Assembly: GCA_030691555.1 (NCBI GenBank)
Contig: JAUYEB010000140.1
Location: 1 to 6,792, forward strand
Direction of reading: 5' to 3'
Origin: Candidatus Bathyarchaeota archaeon
GTDB lineage: Archaea; Thermoproteota; Bathyarchaeia; TCS64
Length of the DNA: 6,792 bases
Of the stretch, positions 1 through 6,378 are shown in pieces; position 1 is the first letter of the stretch, and each line of letters begins with the position of its first letter. The notes below the pieces were generated by a model. It ran no database searches. It was not told the DNA's origin and was given only the letters and a program-made list of their open reading frames with translations. The position numbers and the translations under genes were made by a program.

Positions 1-1419
1 CCCAAGCAGGGCTGGGCGGAGCAGTGGCCCGACGTCTGGGAGAAGGCAGTCCGAGCCTCCATCAAGACCGCCATCGAGAAGGCGAGGATCGACCCGAATG
101 AGATCGCCGGCGCAGCGATAAGCAGCCTATACGGTGGCAGCGGCGTCCCCCTCGACTCGGACATGAAGCCGATCCGCCCCTGCATAATCTGGGCGGACCG
201 CCGCGCCACAGAGGAGTGTAAATGGCTCAGGGACAACCTCGGCGCCGACGCCCTCTTCAAGGTCACGGGTAACGTCATCGACCCCTACTACGGCTACACG
301 AAGATGCTCTGGATAAAGGACAAGGAGCCGGGCAACTGGCGCCGCGTCCACCGCTTCGAGACCCCAAACGGCTACGTCATCAGGGGCCTCACGGGCGAGG
401 AGAGCGTCGACTACAGCAGCGCCGGCAACTACGGTGGGCTATTCGACATCCATAGGCGTGATTGGTCGGAGAAGATGATGGGTGAGCTAGGCGTCCCGAG
501 GGGCTTCTTCCCGGAGAAGATTCTTAGCTCCGAGGACATCGTGGGTGAGGTGACGGCGGAGGGATCGGAGGCTTCGGGTCTCCCCAGGGGCACCCCGGTG
601 TGCGCCGGGGGGATCGACGCGAGCGTCAGCGCCCTCGCGGGGGGAGCAATCGAGGACGGCGACCTCGCATCGATGCTCGGCACCAGCATGTGCAACGGCT
701 TCATCAGCCACACCCCCCGCCTCTCCCCGAGGATGATCAACTTCCCATACGTCGTCAAGGGGCGGGAGTACACCTACGGCTTCACCGGCATCGCCACCGC
801 CGGCTTCAGCGTCCGCTGGTTCAGGGACGAGCTCGGGCAGAAGGAGAAGGAAGAGGAGAAGAAGACGGGCGTCGACGCCTACAAGCAGCTCGACGAGCTC
901 GCAACCAAGATACCCATAGGCAGCGACGACCTCATCTTCCTCCCCCACCTCATGGTCGGCGAGCGCGCCCCCTACTGGGACGAGCACCTACGCGGCGGAT
1001 TCCTCGGCCTAAGCGTCTACCACAGCCGGGCACACATGTTCAGGGCGGTCCTCGAGGGGGTCGCCTACGCCATGAGGTACAGCCTCGAGGCCGCTTGGGA
1101 GACGGGCATCAGGGTGAACAGGGCGACGCTGGTCGACGGCGGGGCGAGGAGCCCCCTCTGGAGGCAGATAATCGCAGACGTGACCGGCGTCCCCATGGAC
1201 TACATACCAGGGGCACAGGGCGCCCCGCTCGGCGACGCCATCCTAGCGGGCCTCGGCACCGGCGTCATCCGGGACCACAAGATCATAGAGAAGTGGATAT
1301 CCGGCAAGGTCCCCATGAAGCCCGACCCGGAGAACGTCAAGGCCTACCAGCGCTTCTACGAGCTCTACAAGATCAGCCTCGAGGCGAGCCGCCCCCTATT
1401 CAGGGAGATGGCCGGCTGA
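1..1419 (+). CDS. FGGY-family carbohydrate kinase, xylulokinase-like (5' partial)
   Basis: ATP-dependent cytosolic kinase that phosphorylates a sugar or polyol, probably a pentulose such as xylulose or ribulose. The frame is open from base 1, so the start lies outside. About 472 residues are visible and roughly 30-40 N-terminal residues, including the usual DxGT phosphate-binding motif, are missing. The first residues (QGWAEQWPDVW) match the family's GWxEQxPxxW segment. IIWADRRA follows near base 187. The presumed catalytic Asp sits in CAGGIDAS (GAC at 616-618), MLGTSMCNG is at about 676-702, GERAPYW at about 958-978, and LVDGGARSPLW with the downstream QGAPLGDAILAG form the C-terminal nucleotide-binding half. 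The reading frame is intact to TGA at 1417-1419. Family assignment is firm. Substrate is not: xylulokinase, ribulokinase and other FGGY kinases share these motifs, and no sugar isomerase or transporter is in view to decide it. Confidence 0.93.
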   Translation, partial: PKQGWAEQWPDVWEKAVRASIKTAIEKARIDPNEIAGAAISSLYGGSGVPLDSDMKPIRPCIIWADRRATEECKWLRDNLGADALFKVTGNVIDPYYGYTKMLWIKDKEPGNWRRVHRFETPNGYVIRGLTGEESVDYSSAGNYGGLFDIHRRDWSEKMMGELGVPRGFFPEKILSSEDIVGEVTAEGSEASGLPRGTPVCAGGIDASVSALAGGAIEDGDLASMLGTSMCNGFISHTPRLSPRMINFPYVVKGREYTYGFTGIATAGFSVRWFRDELGQKEKEEEKKTGVDAYKQLDELATKIPIGSDDLIFLPHLMVGERAPYWDEHLRGGFLGLSVYHSRAHMFRAVLEGVAYAMRYSLEAAWETGIRVNRATLVDGGARSPLWRQIIADVTGVPMDYIPGAQGAPLGDAILAGLGTGVIRDHKIIEKWISGKVPMKPDPENVKAYQRFYELYKISLEASRPLFREMAG

Positions 1420-1475
1420 TCTCAAACCTTAACCCTCTTTAGTCATCTCTTAACGGGATAGTCTGGTGCGCTTGT

Positions 1476-3770
1476 TTGAGGAAGATCGCTGCGTATCTGT
1501 TTGGTGTCTTTCTACTCCTGATGCTCGGAAGCGTCCTTCTACACCCTTCCCTGCTGATCGTCGGCGATTGGCTCGGGCCGATCCTGGGGAACTCCGTCTA
1601 CGAGGCGCTGACGCTTACGTTCCTCCTGCTCGGTGATCCCCTGAAGTTCGTTTCGCTTCTAGTCATCTGGGTCTCCGTGGCGCTCGTGTGCGGGGCCGTG
1701 GTTCGTCGGCGCCTCGGCGCCGTCCTGATCGCGCTGCTCGTCTGGCTCACCCTCCTGCCCATCACGGCCGCGGTTGTGTTTGACATCGCTCAGAAGATGC
1801 CAAATCTCGTGGGCGGTGGAGGCGGCGGGCCGCTTGGGGGGCTCCCCCCGATTCCGAGCGGGTTAACTCTCACCCAGATCTTCGATGCGCCGATCGTTGG
1901 CAAGGTGTTCGAGGACGTGATAGGCGCGTTCAGCTCGGAGGCGGCCGGTCAGGAAGTGGTGGGTAAAATTATCGGGGGGCTGGCGGTTGACCTCGCCCTT
2001 AAGCCGGTGATAATGATCGTCGGCGCTCTAATTGGAGTCGAGTTCGGGAGACTCATACAGAAACGCTACAAAGGTAATATCGTCGCCAGCGGCCCACCCG
2101 TCCCAGACGGCGGGTTGAAGCCCGCAGCGCTGATGATCGCCGTGATTCTGCTCTCGTCTAGCCTCCTCCCCACGGTTATGGGTGTGAGCTTCGGGAGCGA
2201 CGCCTACACGGAGGGGCTCGCCGGCTTCCTCGACAAGAAGGGTAGAGCGTACATCGGAGGCGCCTTCGTCGACGCCAACCCGACGCTCCCGGGGATAGAC
2301 CTCCAGGCGACCGATTCGAACGGGCTCGCCGCCGCGGTCGTTGTAAGTAGCCAGGGATTCATCGAGTTGGCTAGGAACCAGACGGGTGAGGGGGCATCGA
2401 TGGGCGAGCTCATGAGTTTAGTCAACCTCCTCCCTCCGACCTTCGCGGCGGTAGTCTACCTGGACGTGCCACAGGAGACAGTGTTGCAGCGATCCCAGTC
2501 CGTGGCCGCCGCGCTCGGTGGAGCCTACGGCGTCGACCTGTTCCCCGTCACGGCGTTGAGCATGAGGCCCGGGGAAGGAGGTGAAGGAGGCGCGGGAGGG
2601 TATATCCCCCAGATCTCTTTCGCCTTCTACGTCTCGCAGAGCGGGCTGGAGTCCTTCGCCGGCAAGTACCTCGATGACTACGCTGGCCGGGGCGGGTTCG
2701 CTGACACGCTGCAAACGGCGGTGGGCAACGGGCGACTGATACCCGGGAAGACCCCGGATTCTGCGTCTGGTTCGCTCTTCTTCGCCGGCTTCGTCAACAT
2801 CGACGTCATCACCCAATACGTCCCAAAGGAGGAGATGTCGGGTAACCTCACCGCGATATTCGGCCCCCTCCTCGACGGCCCCATCGGCTTCGCGGGCGGG
2901 GCCTCGTTCTGGGAGCACGGGACCCAGCCTTCGGGCGGGGCGTACGTCTTCGACATCCTGAGCCTCCTCGGGGCCGAAACGCCCCCGAGCTACTCTTCGG
3001 ATTCGGACCTCAGCACGCTGCTCGTCGCCGTTCCCCCGGGTCAGGACATCGGAGGCGTGGGGGACTCCCCGAACGTGAAGGTCTCAACCTCGGTCCCCCT
3101 AAGCGAGGACGAGCTCAAGGGAATCTACGATGTCCTTGAAGGCATGGGTTACGTCGTCAGGGTAACGCCCGAGACGAGCCTATCCGCCTCTGACTTCAGG
3201 CTCGATCTGACGGGGATCGTCCTACCCCTGAACGTTGCCGTGGTGAAGACCATCACGCCGGGCTCCACCGCCTCGGTGACGGTTTCGATCGAGAACAGGG
3301 ACGTAAACACCATGACGGATGTGACCCTGGACGACGGCGCTGCCCTGAGTAGCTACGCTTCTAGCGTTAAACTAGTCTCAGGCGACACCAAGGGCCAGTG
3401 GGCCGCGATAGCGCCCGGTGAGACTAAGACAATAACGTACTCGATTCAACTCGAAAACCCCGGAACCTACAGTCTTACCCCCGCCGCCCTGAGCTACTCT
3501 TCGAGCGGACAGTTGTTTAGGAGCTCATCAAACCTCGTCGAATCTGCTGGAAATCGCCCGTCCCCTCTGCTGATGCCGTTTGAGCTGCTAGCGACCACCT
3601 GGGGGGCTGGCAAATACCTCCTTGACTCTGTCACTGGCGGAAACGGCTTCGTAGCGATGGCTGCTGTAACATTAATCTTCCTCGCCTTGATAGCGTGGGA
3701 GGGTGTGAGGAGCTACAGGCGATGGAGCAAGGGCAAGCTCCCTACCGTATCCCCTCAAGCAGTATCTTGA
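1476..3770 (+). CDS. Large membrane-anchored surface protein of unknown function with C-terminal Ig-like domain
   Basis: I do not recognise this 764-residue protein as a named family. Hydrophobic helices lie at about residues 5-23, 56-76, 81-103, 172-190, 216-236 and 724-743. Positive loops (VRRRLG at 76-81, QKRYKG at 195-200, RSYRRWSKGK at 745-754) place the N and C termini inside. This puts residues 105-171, which include a six-glycine run at 113-118, and the large 237-723 region outside. Residues 585-685 look like an Ig/NEW3/CARDB-type beta-sandwich (TPGSTASVTVSIENRDVN, then IAPGETKTITYSIQLENPG), common in archaeal surface proteins just before a membrane anchor. The central part (240-580) has alternating beta and helix patterns but no motif I can name. 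The TTG start is chosen because GGTG at 1465-1468 lies 7 bases upstream and the N-terminal helix starts at once. The 56-base gap after the kinase contains T-rich stretches (CTCTTTAGTC, CTCTTAAC) that could serve as terminator or weak promoter. A sensor, adhesin or transporter-associated role is possible but not shown. Confidence 0.88.
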   Translation: MRKIAAYLFGVFLLLMLGSVLLHPSLLIVGDWLGPILGNSVYEALTLTFLLLGDPLKFVSLLVIWVSVALVCGAVVRRRLGAVLIALLVWLTLLPITAAVVFDIAQKMPNLVGGGGGGPLGGLPPIPSGLTLTQIFDAPIVGKVFEDVIGAFSSEAAGQEVVGKIIGGLAVDLALKPVIMIVGALIGVEFGRLIQKRYKGNIVASGPPVPDGGLKPAALMIAVILLSSSLLPTVMGVSFGSDAYTEGLAGFLDKKGRAYIGGAFVDANPTLPGIDLQATDSNGLAAAVVVSSQGFIELARNQTGEGASMGELMSLVNLLPPTFAAVVYLDVPQETVLQRSQSVAAALGGAYGVDLFPVTALSMRPGEGGEGGAGGYIPQISFAFYVSQSGLESFAGKYLDDYAGRGGFADTLQTAVGNGRLIPGKTPDSASGSLFFAGFVNIDVITQYVPKEEMSGNLTAIFGPLLDGPIGFAGGASFWEHGTQPSGGAYVFDILSLLGAETPPSYSSDSDLSTLLVAVPPGQDIGGVGDSPNVKVSTSVPLSEDELKGIYDVLEGMGYVVRVTPETSLSASDFRLDLTGIVLPLNVAVVKTITPGSTASVTVSIENRDVNTMTDVTLDDGAALSSYASSVKLVSGDTKGQWAAIAPGETKTITYSIQLENPGTYSLTPAALSYSSSGQLFRSSSNLVESAGNRPSPLLMPFELLATTWGAGKYLLDSVTGGNGFVAMAAVTLIFLALIAWEGVRSYRRWSKGKLPTVSPQAVS

Positions 3771-3966
3771 GGTACGAGCGTAGACCCTCCGTGAATAGTA
3801 TGAGGCCGGCTAGGAGCCATACGACCGAGTCGGCGATGTAGAGGATGCCGAAGCTAGCTGCGGTGTAGACGACGTAGCTCCACGCGTATTCTCCCCCGAG
3901 GATGAGGCAGACGACGCCGAGGAGGAGCTTGAAGATCGGGTACAGAAGCCGCTCCTCATGGGCCAA
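3742..3966 (-). CDS. Small hypothetical membrane protein (74 aa) downstream of acdB
   Basis: A short hydrophobic protein with no family I can name. After a polar start (MAHEERLLYP) it has predicted membrane segments at about residues 8-24 and 30-62, the latter long enough for one bent or two short helices (YVVYTAASFG, then VVWLLAGLILF). It ends in an amphipathic basic tail (LRSYLKILLEGIR). The start is TTG at 3966-3964, because GGAGG at 3978-3974 lies exactly 7 bases upstream and there is no ATG, GTG or other TTG in frame between it and the acdB stop. The frame stays open further upstream, but there it only reads acdB out of frame and gives a low-complexity Arg/Gly-rich peptide. It lies 86 bases behind acdB on the same strand, so it may be co-transcribed. 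Its last 29 bases overlap the end of the convergent surface-protein gene. The hydrophobic pattern over the whole length and the SD make it likely real. Function unknown. Confidence 0.68.
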   Translation of the reverse strand: MAHEERLLYPIFKLLLGVVCLILGGEYAWSYVVYTAASFGILYIADSVVWLLAGLILFTEGLRSYLKILLEGIR

Positions 3967-4030
3967 GAATCCGCCTCCAATGATAAGCCTCGGCTGGAGG
4001 TCGAATATGAAGTGTGTGACCGAGAAAGAG

Positions 4031-4050
4031 GCGTACCGGTGATGGTACGC
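4031..4050 (-). terminator. Perfect 7-bp hairpin just after the acdB stop
   Basis: GCGTACC and GGTACGC form a perfect inverted repeat with a 6-base loop, beginning 2 bases after the acdB stop codon on the minus strand. It is followed by the pyrimidine-rich CTCTTTCTC rather than a clean T run. It could be a partial terminator, an mRNA 3'-end stabiliser or a processing site that lowers expression of the small membrane protein behind it. The structure is seen directly; the role is inferred. Confidence 0.45.
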
Positions 4051-4052
4051 GT

Positions 4053-4751
4053 CTAGAGGATGACGCGCGCGTCGACCGCGCGTGCACCCTTCTCGTAGAC
4101 GAGCAGGGGGTTCATGTCCAGCTCCTTTATCTCGGGGCACTCCATGAGCATCTTGCTGACGGCGAGGAGCGTTGCGACGATGGCCTCCTTGTCCGCCTTG
4201 GGCGTTCCGCGGGGGCCTTCGAGCATCTTCTTCGCCTTGATCTCGTCGAGCATCTCCCACGCGTCCTCCTTCGTGATTGGGGCGAGGCGGAAGCTCACGT
4301 CCTTGAGTATCTCGACGAAGATGCCTCCGAGTCCGAACATGATGGTCGGGCCGAAGGTGGGGTCCACGGTCGAGCCGATGATGATCTCCGTCCCCTTCGG
4401 CGCCATCTCCTGTACGAGGATGCCGTCGATGACCGCTGTGGGCACGTTCTTCTTGATGTTGGCGACGATCCTCTGGTAGCCCTCCCTTATTCCCTTCTCG
4501 TCGTTGACGCCGACGATGACGCCGCCCGCGTCGCTCTTGTGGAGGACCTGGGCTGAGACGATCTTGAGGACTATCGGGAAGCCGATCCTCTTCGCGGCCT
4601 CGACGGCCGCGTCCTCGGTCTTCGCCACCTCGATCCTAGTGATGGGTACGCCGTAGAGGCCGCAGAGCATCTTCGCCTCGTGCTCGAATAGGAAGTTCCT
4701 CTTCTCGGCCTTGGCAACTTGGAAAATCTTGTCGATCTTGGGGTCCCTCAT
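4053..4751 (-). CDS. acdB: ADP-forming acetyl/acyl-CoA synthetase, beta subunit (ATP-grasp)
   Basis: Beta subunit of ADP-forming acyl-CoA synthetase, which makes ATP from ADP, phosphate and an acyl-CoA and is the main energy-conserving step of archaeal peptide and sugar fermentation. Its 232 residues match the usual length of the separate archaeal beta subunit. The ATP-grasp fold is visible: an N-terminal helix region with EHEAKMLCGLYGVP at 23-36, VLKIVSAQVLHKSDAGGV at 61-78, LVQEMAPKGTEIIIG at 112-126, FGLGGIFVE at 139-147, and the metal-binding end LDMNPLLV at 211-218. His71 corresponds to the beta-subunit histidine known to take part in phosphoryl transfer in this family. The ATG start has AGGAAGGA (4765-4758) at good spacing. 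The alpha subunit with the CoA-binding domain and its own phosphohistidine is not adjacent, so it must be encoded elsewhere. It sits between a class III aminotransferase and a small membrane protein, all on one strand, and has its own TATA-like box, so it can be transcribed separately. Acyl-CoA preference cannot be read from the sequence. Confidence 0.95.
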   Translation of the reverse strand: MRDPKIDKIFQVAKAEKRNFLFEHEAKMLCGLYGVPITRIEVAKTEDAAVEAAKRIGFPIVLKIVSAQVLHKSDAGGVIVGVNDEKGIREGYQRIVANIKKNVPTAVIDGILVQEMAPKGTEIIIGSTVDPTFGPTIMFGLGGIFVEILKDVSFRLAPITKEDAWEMLDEIKAKKMLEGPRGTPKADKEAIVATLLAVSKMLMECPEIKELDMNPLLVYEKGARAVDARVIL

Positions 4752-4771
4752 TGGGTATCCTTCCTGAACGG

Positions 4772-4808
4772 ATATGGGGTACCCCTTCCCCTTTTAAAAA
4801 TATGGGGT
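4772..4808 (-). promoter_or_regulatory. acdB promoter: TATA-like box flanked by ACCCCATAT direct repeats
   Basis: Between the aminotransferase stop (4812) and the acdB start, the minus strand carries an AT box, ATATTTTTAAAA (4803-4792), about 45 bases before the ATG. This places the expected transcript start near 4772-4768, giving a short leader that contains the Shine-Dalgarno sequence. The nine-base word ACCCCATAT occurs twice, at 4808-4800 just upstream of the box and at 4780-4772 over the expected start site, 28 bases apart. GGGGTACCCC (4776-4785) is a perfect palindrome overlapping the second copy. The T run may also end the aminotransferase transcript. Sites flanking a TATA box are a typical archaeal repressor layout; no cognate regulator is in the window. 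Confidence 0.55.
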
Positions 4809-4811
4809 GGG

Positions 4812-6134
4812 TCAGCGGATGGTCTTCTCGGCGGCCTTTAGGCCTTGCTCGAAGAGGGCGAGGAGTTCGTCTAGTTCCTCGCGTTTGGCGCAGAGGGGTG
4901 GGCCTATCTGGATGTGGTCGCCTCTTGTGCCGTCGATGGTTCCCGCGCCGGGGTAGACGATGAGGCCGCGGTCCCAGCACTCCTTGAAGACGCGCTGGTT
5001 GAAGGCGAGCTTGGGGTCGAGGGGCTCCTTGGTCTTCTTGTCCTTGACGAACTCGATGCCGGCGAAGAGGCCGAGGCCGCGTACGTCGCCGACGGTCGGG
5101 TGGTCGTACAGCTCCTTGAGCCTCTTGAGGAGGTACTTGCCGCTCTTGGCGGACTTTTCTACGAGCTTGTGTTTCTGGAGGTAGTCGAGGCAGGCGGAGC
5201 CGGCGGCGCAGCATAGGGCGTGGTTGCCGTAGGTGTGGCCGTGGGCGAAGGGGCCCTTGAAGGCCCCGAAGACCTTGTCGCTGGCTATGACGGCGCCGAG
5301 GGGGAGGTAGCCGCTGCTGATGCCCTTAGCCGCGGTCATTATGTCGGGCTCCACTTCCCAATGCTCGATTCCCCAGTTCTTGCCGGTCCTACCGGCGCCC
5401 GTCATGACCTCGTCGGCGATGAAGAGGACGCCGTGCTGGTCGCATATCTCGCGGATGATCTGGAAGTAGCCCTTGGGTGCGGGGACGGTGCCTAGTGTGG
5501 CGCCGACGACGGGTTCGGCTATGAAGGCGCTGACGTACTCGGGACCCGTGGCGCGGATCATCGTGTCCAGTGCCCGGGCGCACTCCATGTCGCACCTGTC
5601 CGGGGTCTTGCCGTACCAGCAGCGGTAGCAGTAGGCTGGGGGTATGTGTGGGTAGTCGATGAGCATCGGTGCGAAGCGGCGCCTCCTGCCGATGTGGCCG
5701 CTCATGCTGAGCGCGCCGAGGGTGTTGCCGTGGTAGCTCTGCCAGCGGGCGATCACCTTGTAGCGGGTCTTGTCGCCGTTCTCGAGGTGGTACTGGCGCG
5801 CCATCTTGGCGGCGGCCTCGGTCGCCTCGCTCCCGCCGTTGCAGAAGAAGTTGTGCTTGAGGGTACCGGGTGAGAACGCGGCGAGCTTCTCGCTGAGCTC
5901 CTTCACGGCGTCGGCGACGAAGAAGCCGCTGTAGGCGAAGCTGACGGCGTCCATTTGGCGCTTGATGGAGGCGTTGACCTCGTTTACGCCGTAGCCTATG
6001 TTGACGCAGAGGGGGCCCCCGCTTCCGTCGAGGTAGCGTTTGCCGTCCGAGTCCCAGATGTAGACTCCCTTCCCCTTGACGAGTGTGGGCGTCTCCCCCG
6101 CGGCGCGTGAGAAGAGGTTGTGGTCGCTTGGCAT
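4812..6134 (-). CDS. Class III PLP-dependent aminotransferase
   Basis: Cytosolic fold-type I aminotransferase that moves an amino group, usually from an omega-amino acid, ornithine-like compound or related amine, to a 2-oxo acid. Length (440) is normal for the family. Visible motifs: substrate-side YIWDSDGKRYLD (25-36), phosphate-binding NGGSEATEAA (99-108), ring-stacking WQSYHGN (131-137), the FIADEVMTGAGRTG signature (238-251) with Asp241 for the pyridine nitrogen, and Schiff-base Lys270 in TAAKGISSGY. TYGNH (301-305) supplies the second phosphate contact. A cysteine cluster, C169-x2-C-x8-C-x3-C185, lies in the middle; similar CYRC-type clusters occur in a subgroup of class III enzymes. The overall pattern resembles that subgroup (often annotated only as 'aspartate aminotransferase family'), so I do not give a substrate or symbol. 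It is the first gene of the minus-strand block. The start is the ATG at 6134; no Shine-Dalgarno is visible, which fits a leaderless message. 60 bases separate it from acdB. Confidence 0.95.
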   Translation of the reverse strand: MPSDHNLFSRAAGETPTLVKGKGVYIWDSDGKRYLDGSGGPLCVNIGYGVNEVNASIKRQMDAVSFAYSGFFVADAVKELSEKLAAFSPGTLKHNFFCNGGSEATEAAAKMARQYHLENGDKTRYKVIARWQSYHGNTLGALSMSGHIGRRRRFAPMLIDYPHIPPAYCYRCWYGKTPDRCDMECARALDTMIRATGPEYVSAFIAEPVVGATLGTVPAPKGYFQIIREICDQHGVLFIADEVMTGAGRTGKNWGIEHWEVEPDIMTAAKGISSGYLPLGAVIASDKVFGAFKGPFAHGHTYGNHALCCAAGSACLDYLQKHKLVEKSAKSGKYLLKRLKELYDHPTVGDVRGLGLFAGIEFVKDKKTKEPLDPKLAFNQRVFKECWDRGLIVYPGAGTIDGTRGDHIQIGPPLCAKREELDELLALFEQGLKAAEKTIR

Positions 6135-6159
6135 GTTCGTTCGGTTACTGTGTGTGTGG

Positions 6160-6178
6160 GAGTTGGTTTAACACTAAC
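6160..6178 (-). promoter_or_regulatory. Putative promoter of the aminotransferase gene
   Basis: The minus strand reads GTTAGTGTTAAACCAACT here, with the AT-rich core GTTAAAC about 35 bases before the ATG at 6134. An archaeal transcript normally begins about 25 bases beyond the TATA centre, which puts the start at roughly 6143-6140, almost on the ATG. That agrees with the missing Shine-Dalgarno and suggests a nearly leaderless mRNA. The match to a consensus TATA box is moderate. Confidence 0.4.
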
Positions 6179-6183
6179 GGGTG

Positions 6184-6223
6184 GTTATGGCGTGCTACTG
6201 CTCATAACGATTTTTTTTATTTT
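6184..6223. promoter_or_regulatory. Dyad GTTATG/CATAAC followed by T8 tract
   Basis: GTTATG (6184-6189) and CATAAC (6203-6208) are perfect inverted repeats, extendable by one G-T pair. Two bases later comes ATTTTTTTTATTTT (6210-6223). The word TCATAA recurs at 6202-6207 and 6223-6228, 21 bases apart, or two helical turns. On the plus strand this has the look of an intrinsic terminator, but no plus-strand gene precedes it. On the minus strand the A-rich tract could be an upstream promoter element. An operator for divergent control is the reading I prefer, with low certainty. Confidence 0.35.
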
Positions 6224-6350
6224 CATAAGCGGCGAGTGTTCGTCGTGTGAATCGGTGGCTTACATGCACGTTTTTGTGCGTAATCGACGGCGAAGTGGCT
6301 GTTATTTCGGCTCCTCTTGACGGGGGAGACCATCTTTCAGCTTGGCTCGG

Positions 6351-6378
6351 TTACCCTACCCTACCTTTTTTGGGGTAA
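6351..6378. repeat. Inverted repeat TTACCC...GGGTAA with CCCTA direct repeats upstream of arsB
   Basis: TTACCC (6351-6356) and GGGTAA (6373-6378) are exact reverse complements separated by 16 bases. The left arm belongs to a tandem TACCCTACCCTACC run, followed by six T's. It ends 52 bases before the arsB ATG, where a repressor site for a metalloid-responsive regulator could sit. It could equally fold in RNA as a terminator-like hairpin with a T-rich loop. Sequence seen directly, role inferred. Confidence 0.35.

Noticed and set aside
600..1442. 280-codon Arg/Pro-rich open frame inside the sugar kinase gene
   Set aside because: Same-strand shadow of the clear FGGY frame; low-complexity composition typical of out-of-frame GC-rich DNA.
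1812..1829. GGN repeat run as a possible microsatellite or phase-variable tract
   Set aside because: It encodes six glycines with mixed codons (GGC, GGT, GGA, GGG), so it is not a uniform repeat prone to slippage; a flexible linker is enough to explain it.
3967..4260. N-terminal extension of the small membrane protein into acdB (172-residue version)
   Set aside because: This part only reads acdB in another frame, is rich in Arg, Gly and Asp with no hydrophobic pattern, and a better start (TTG with GGAGG) lies downstream.
4636..5214. 192-codon minus-strand open frame across the aminotransferase end and acdB start
   Set aside because: Arg/Pro-rich shadow overlapping two well-supported genes on the same strand.
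6120..6320. 66-codon plus-strand frame in the divergent intergenic region
   Set aside because: It overlaps the aminotransferase start, lacks a ribosome binding site, and its hydrophobic stretch is caused by the T-rich tract.
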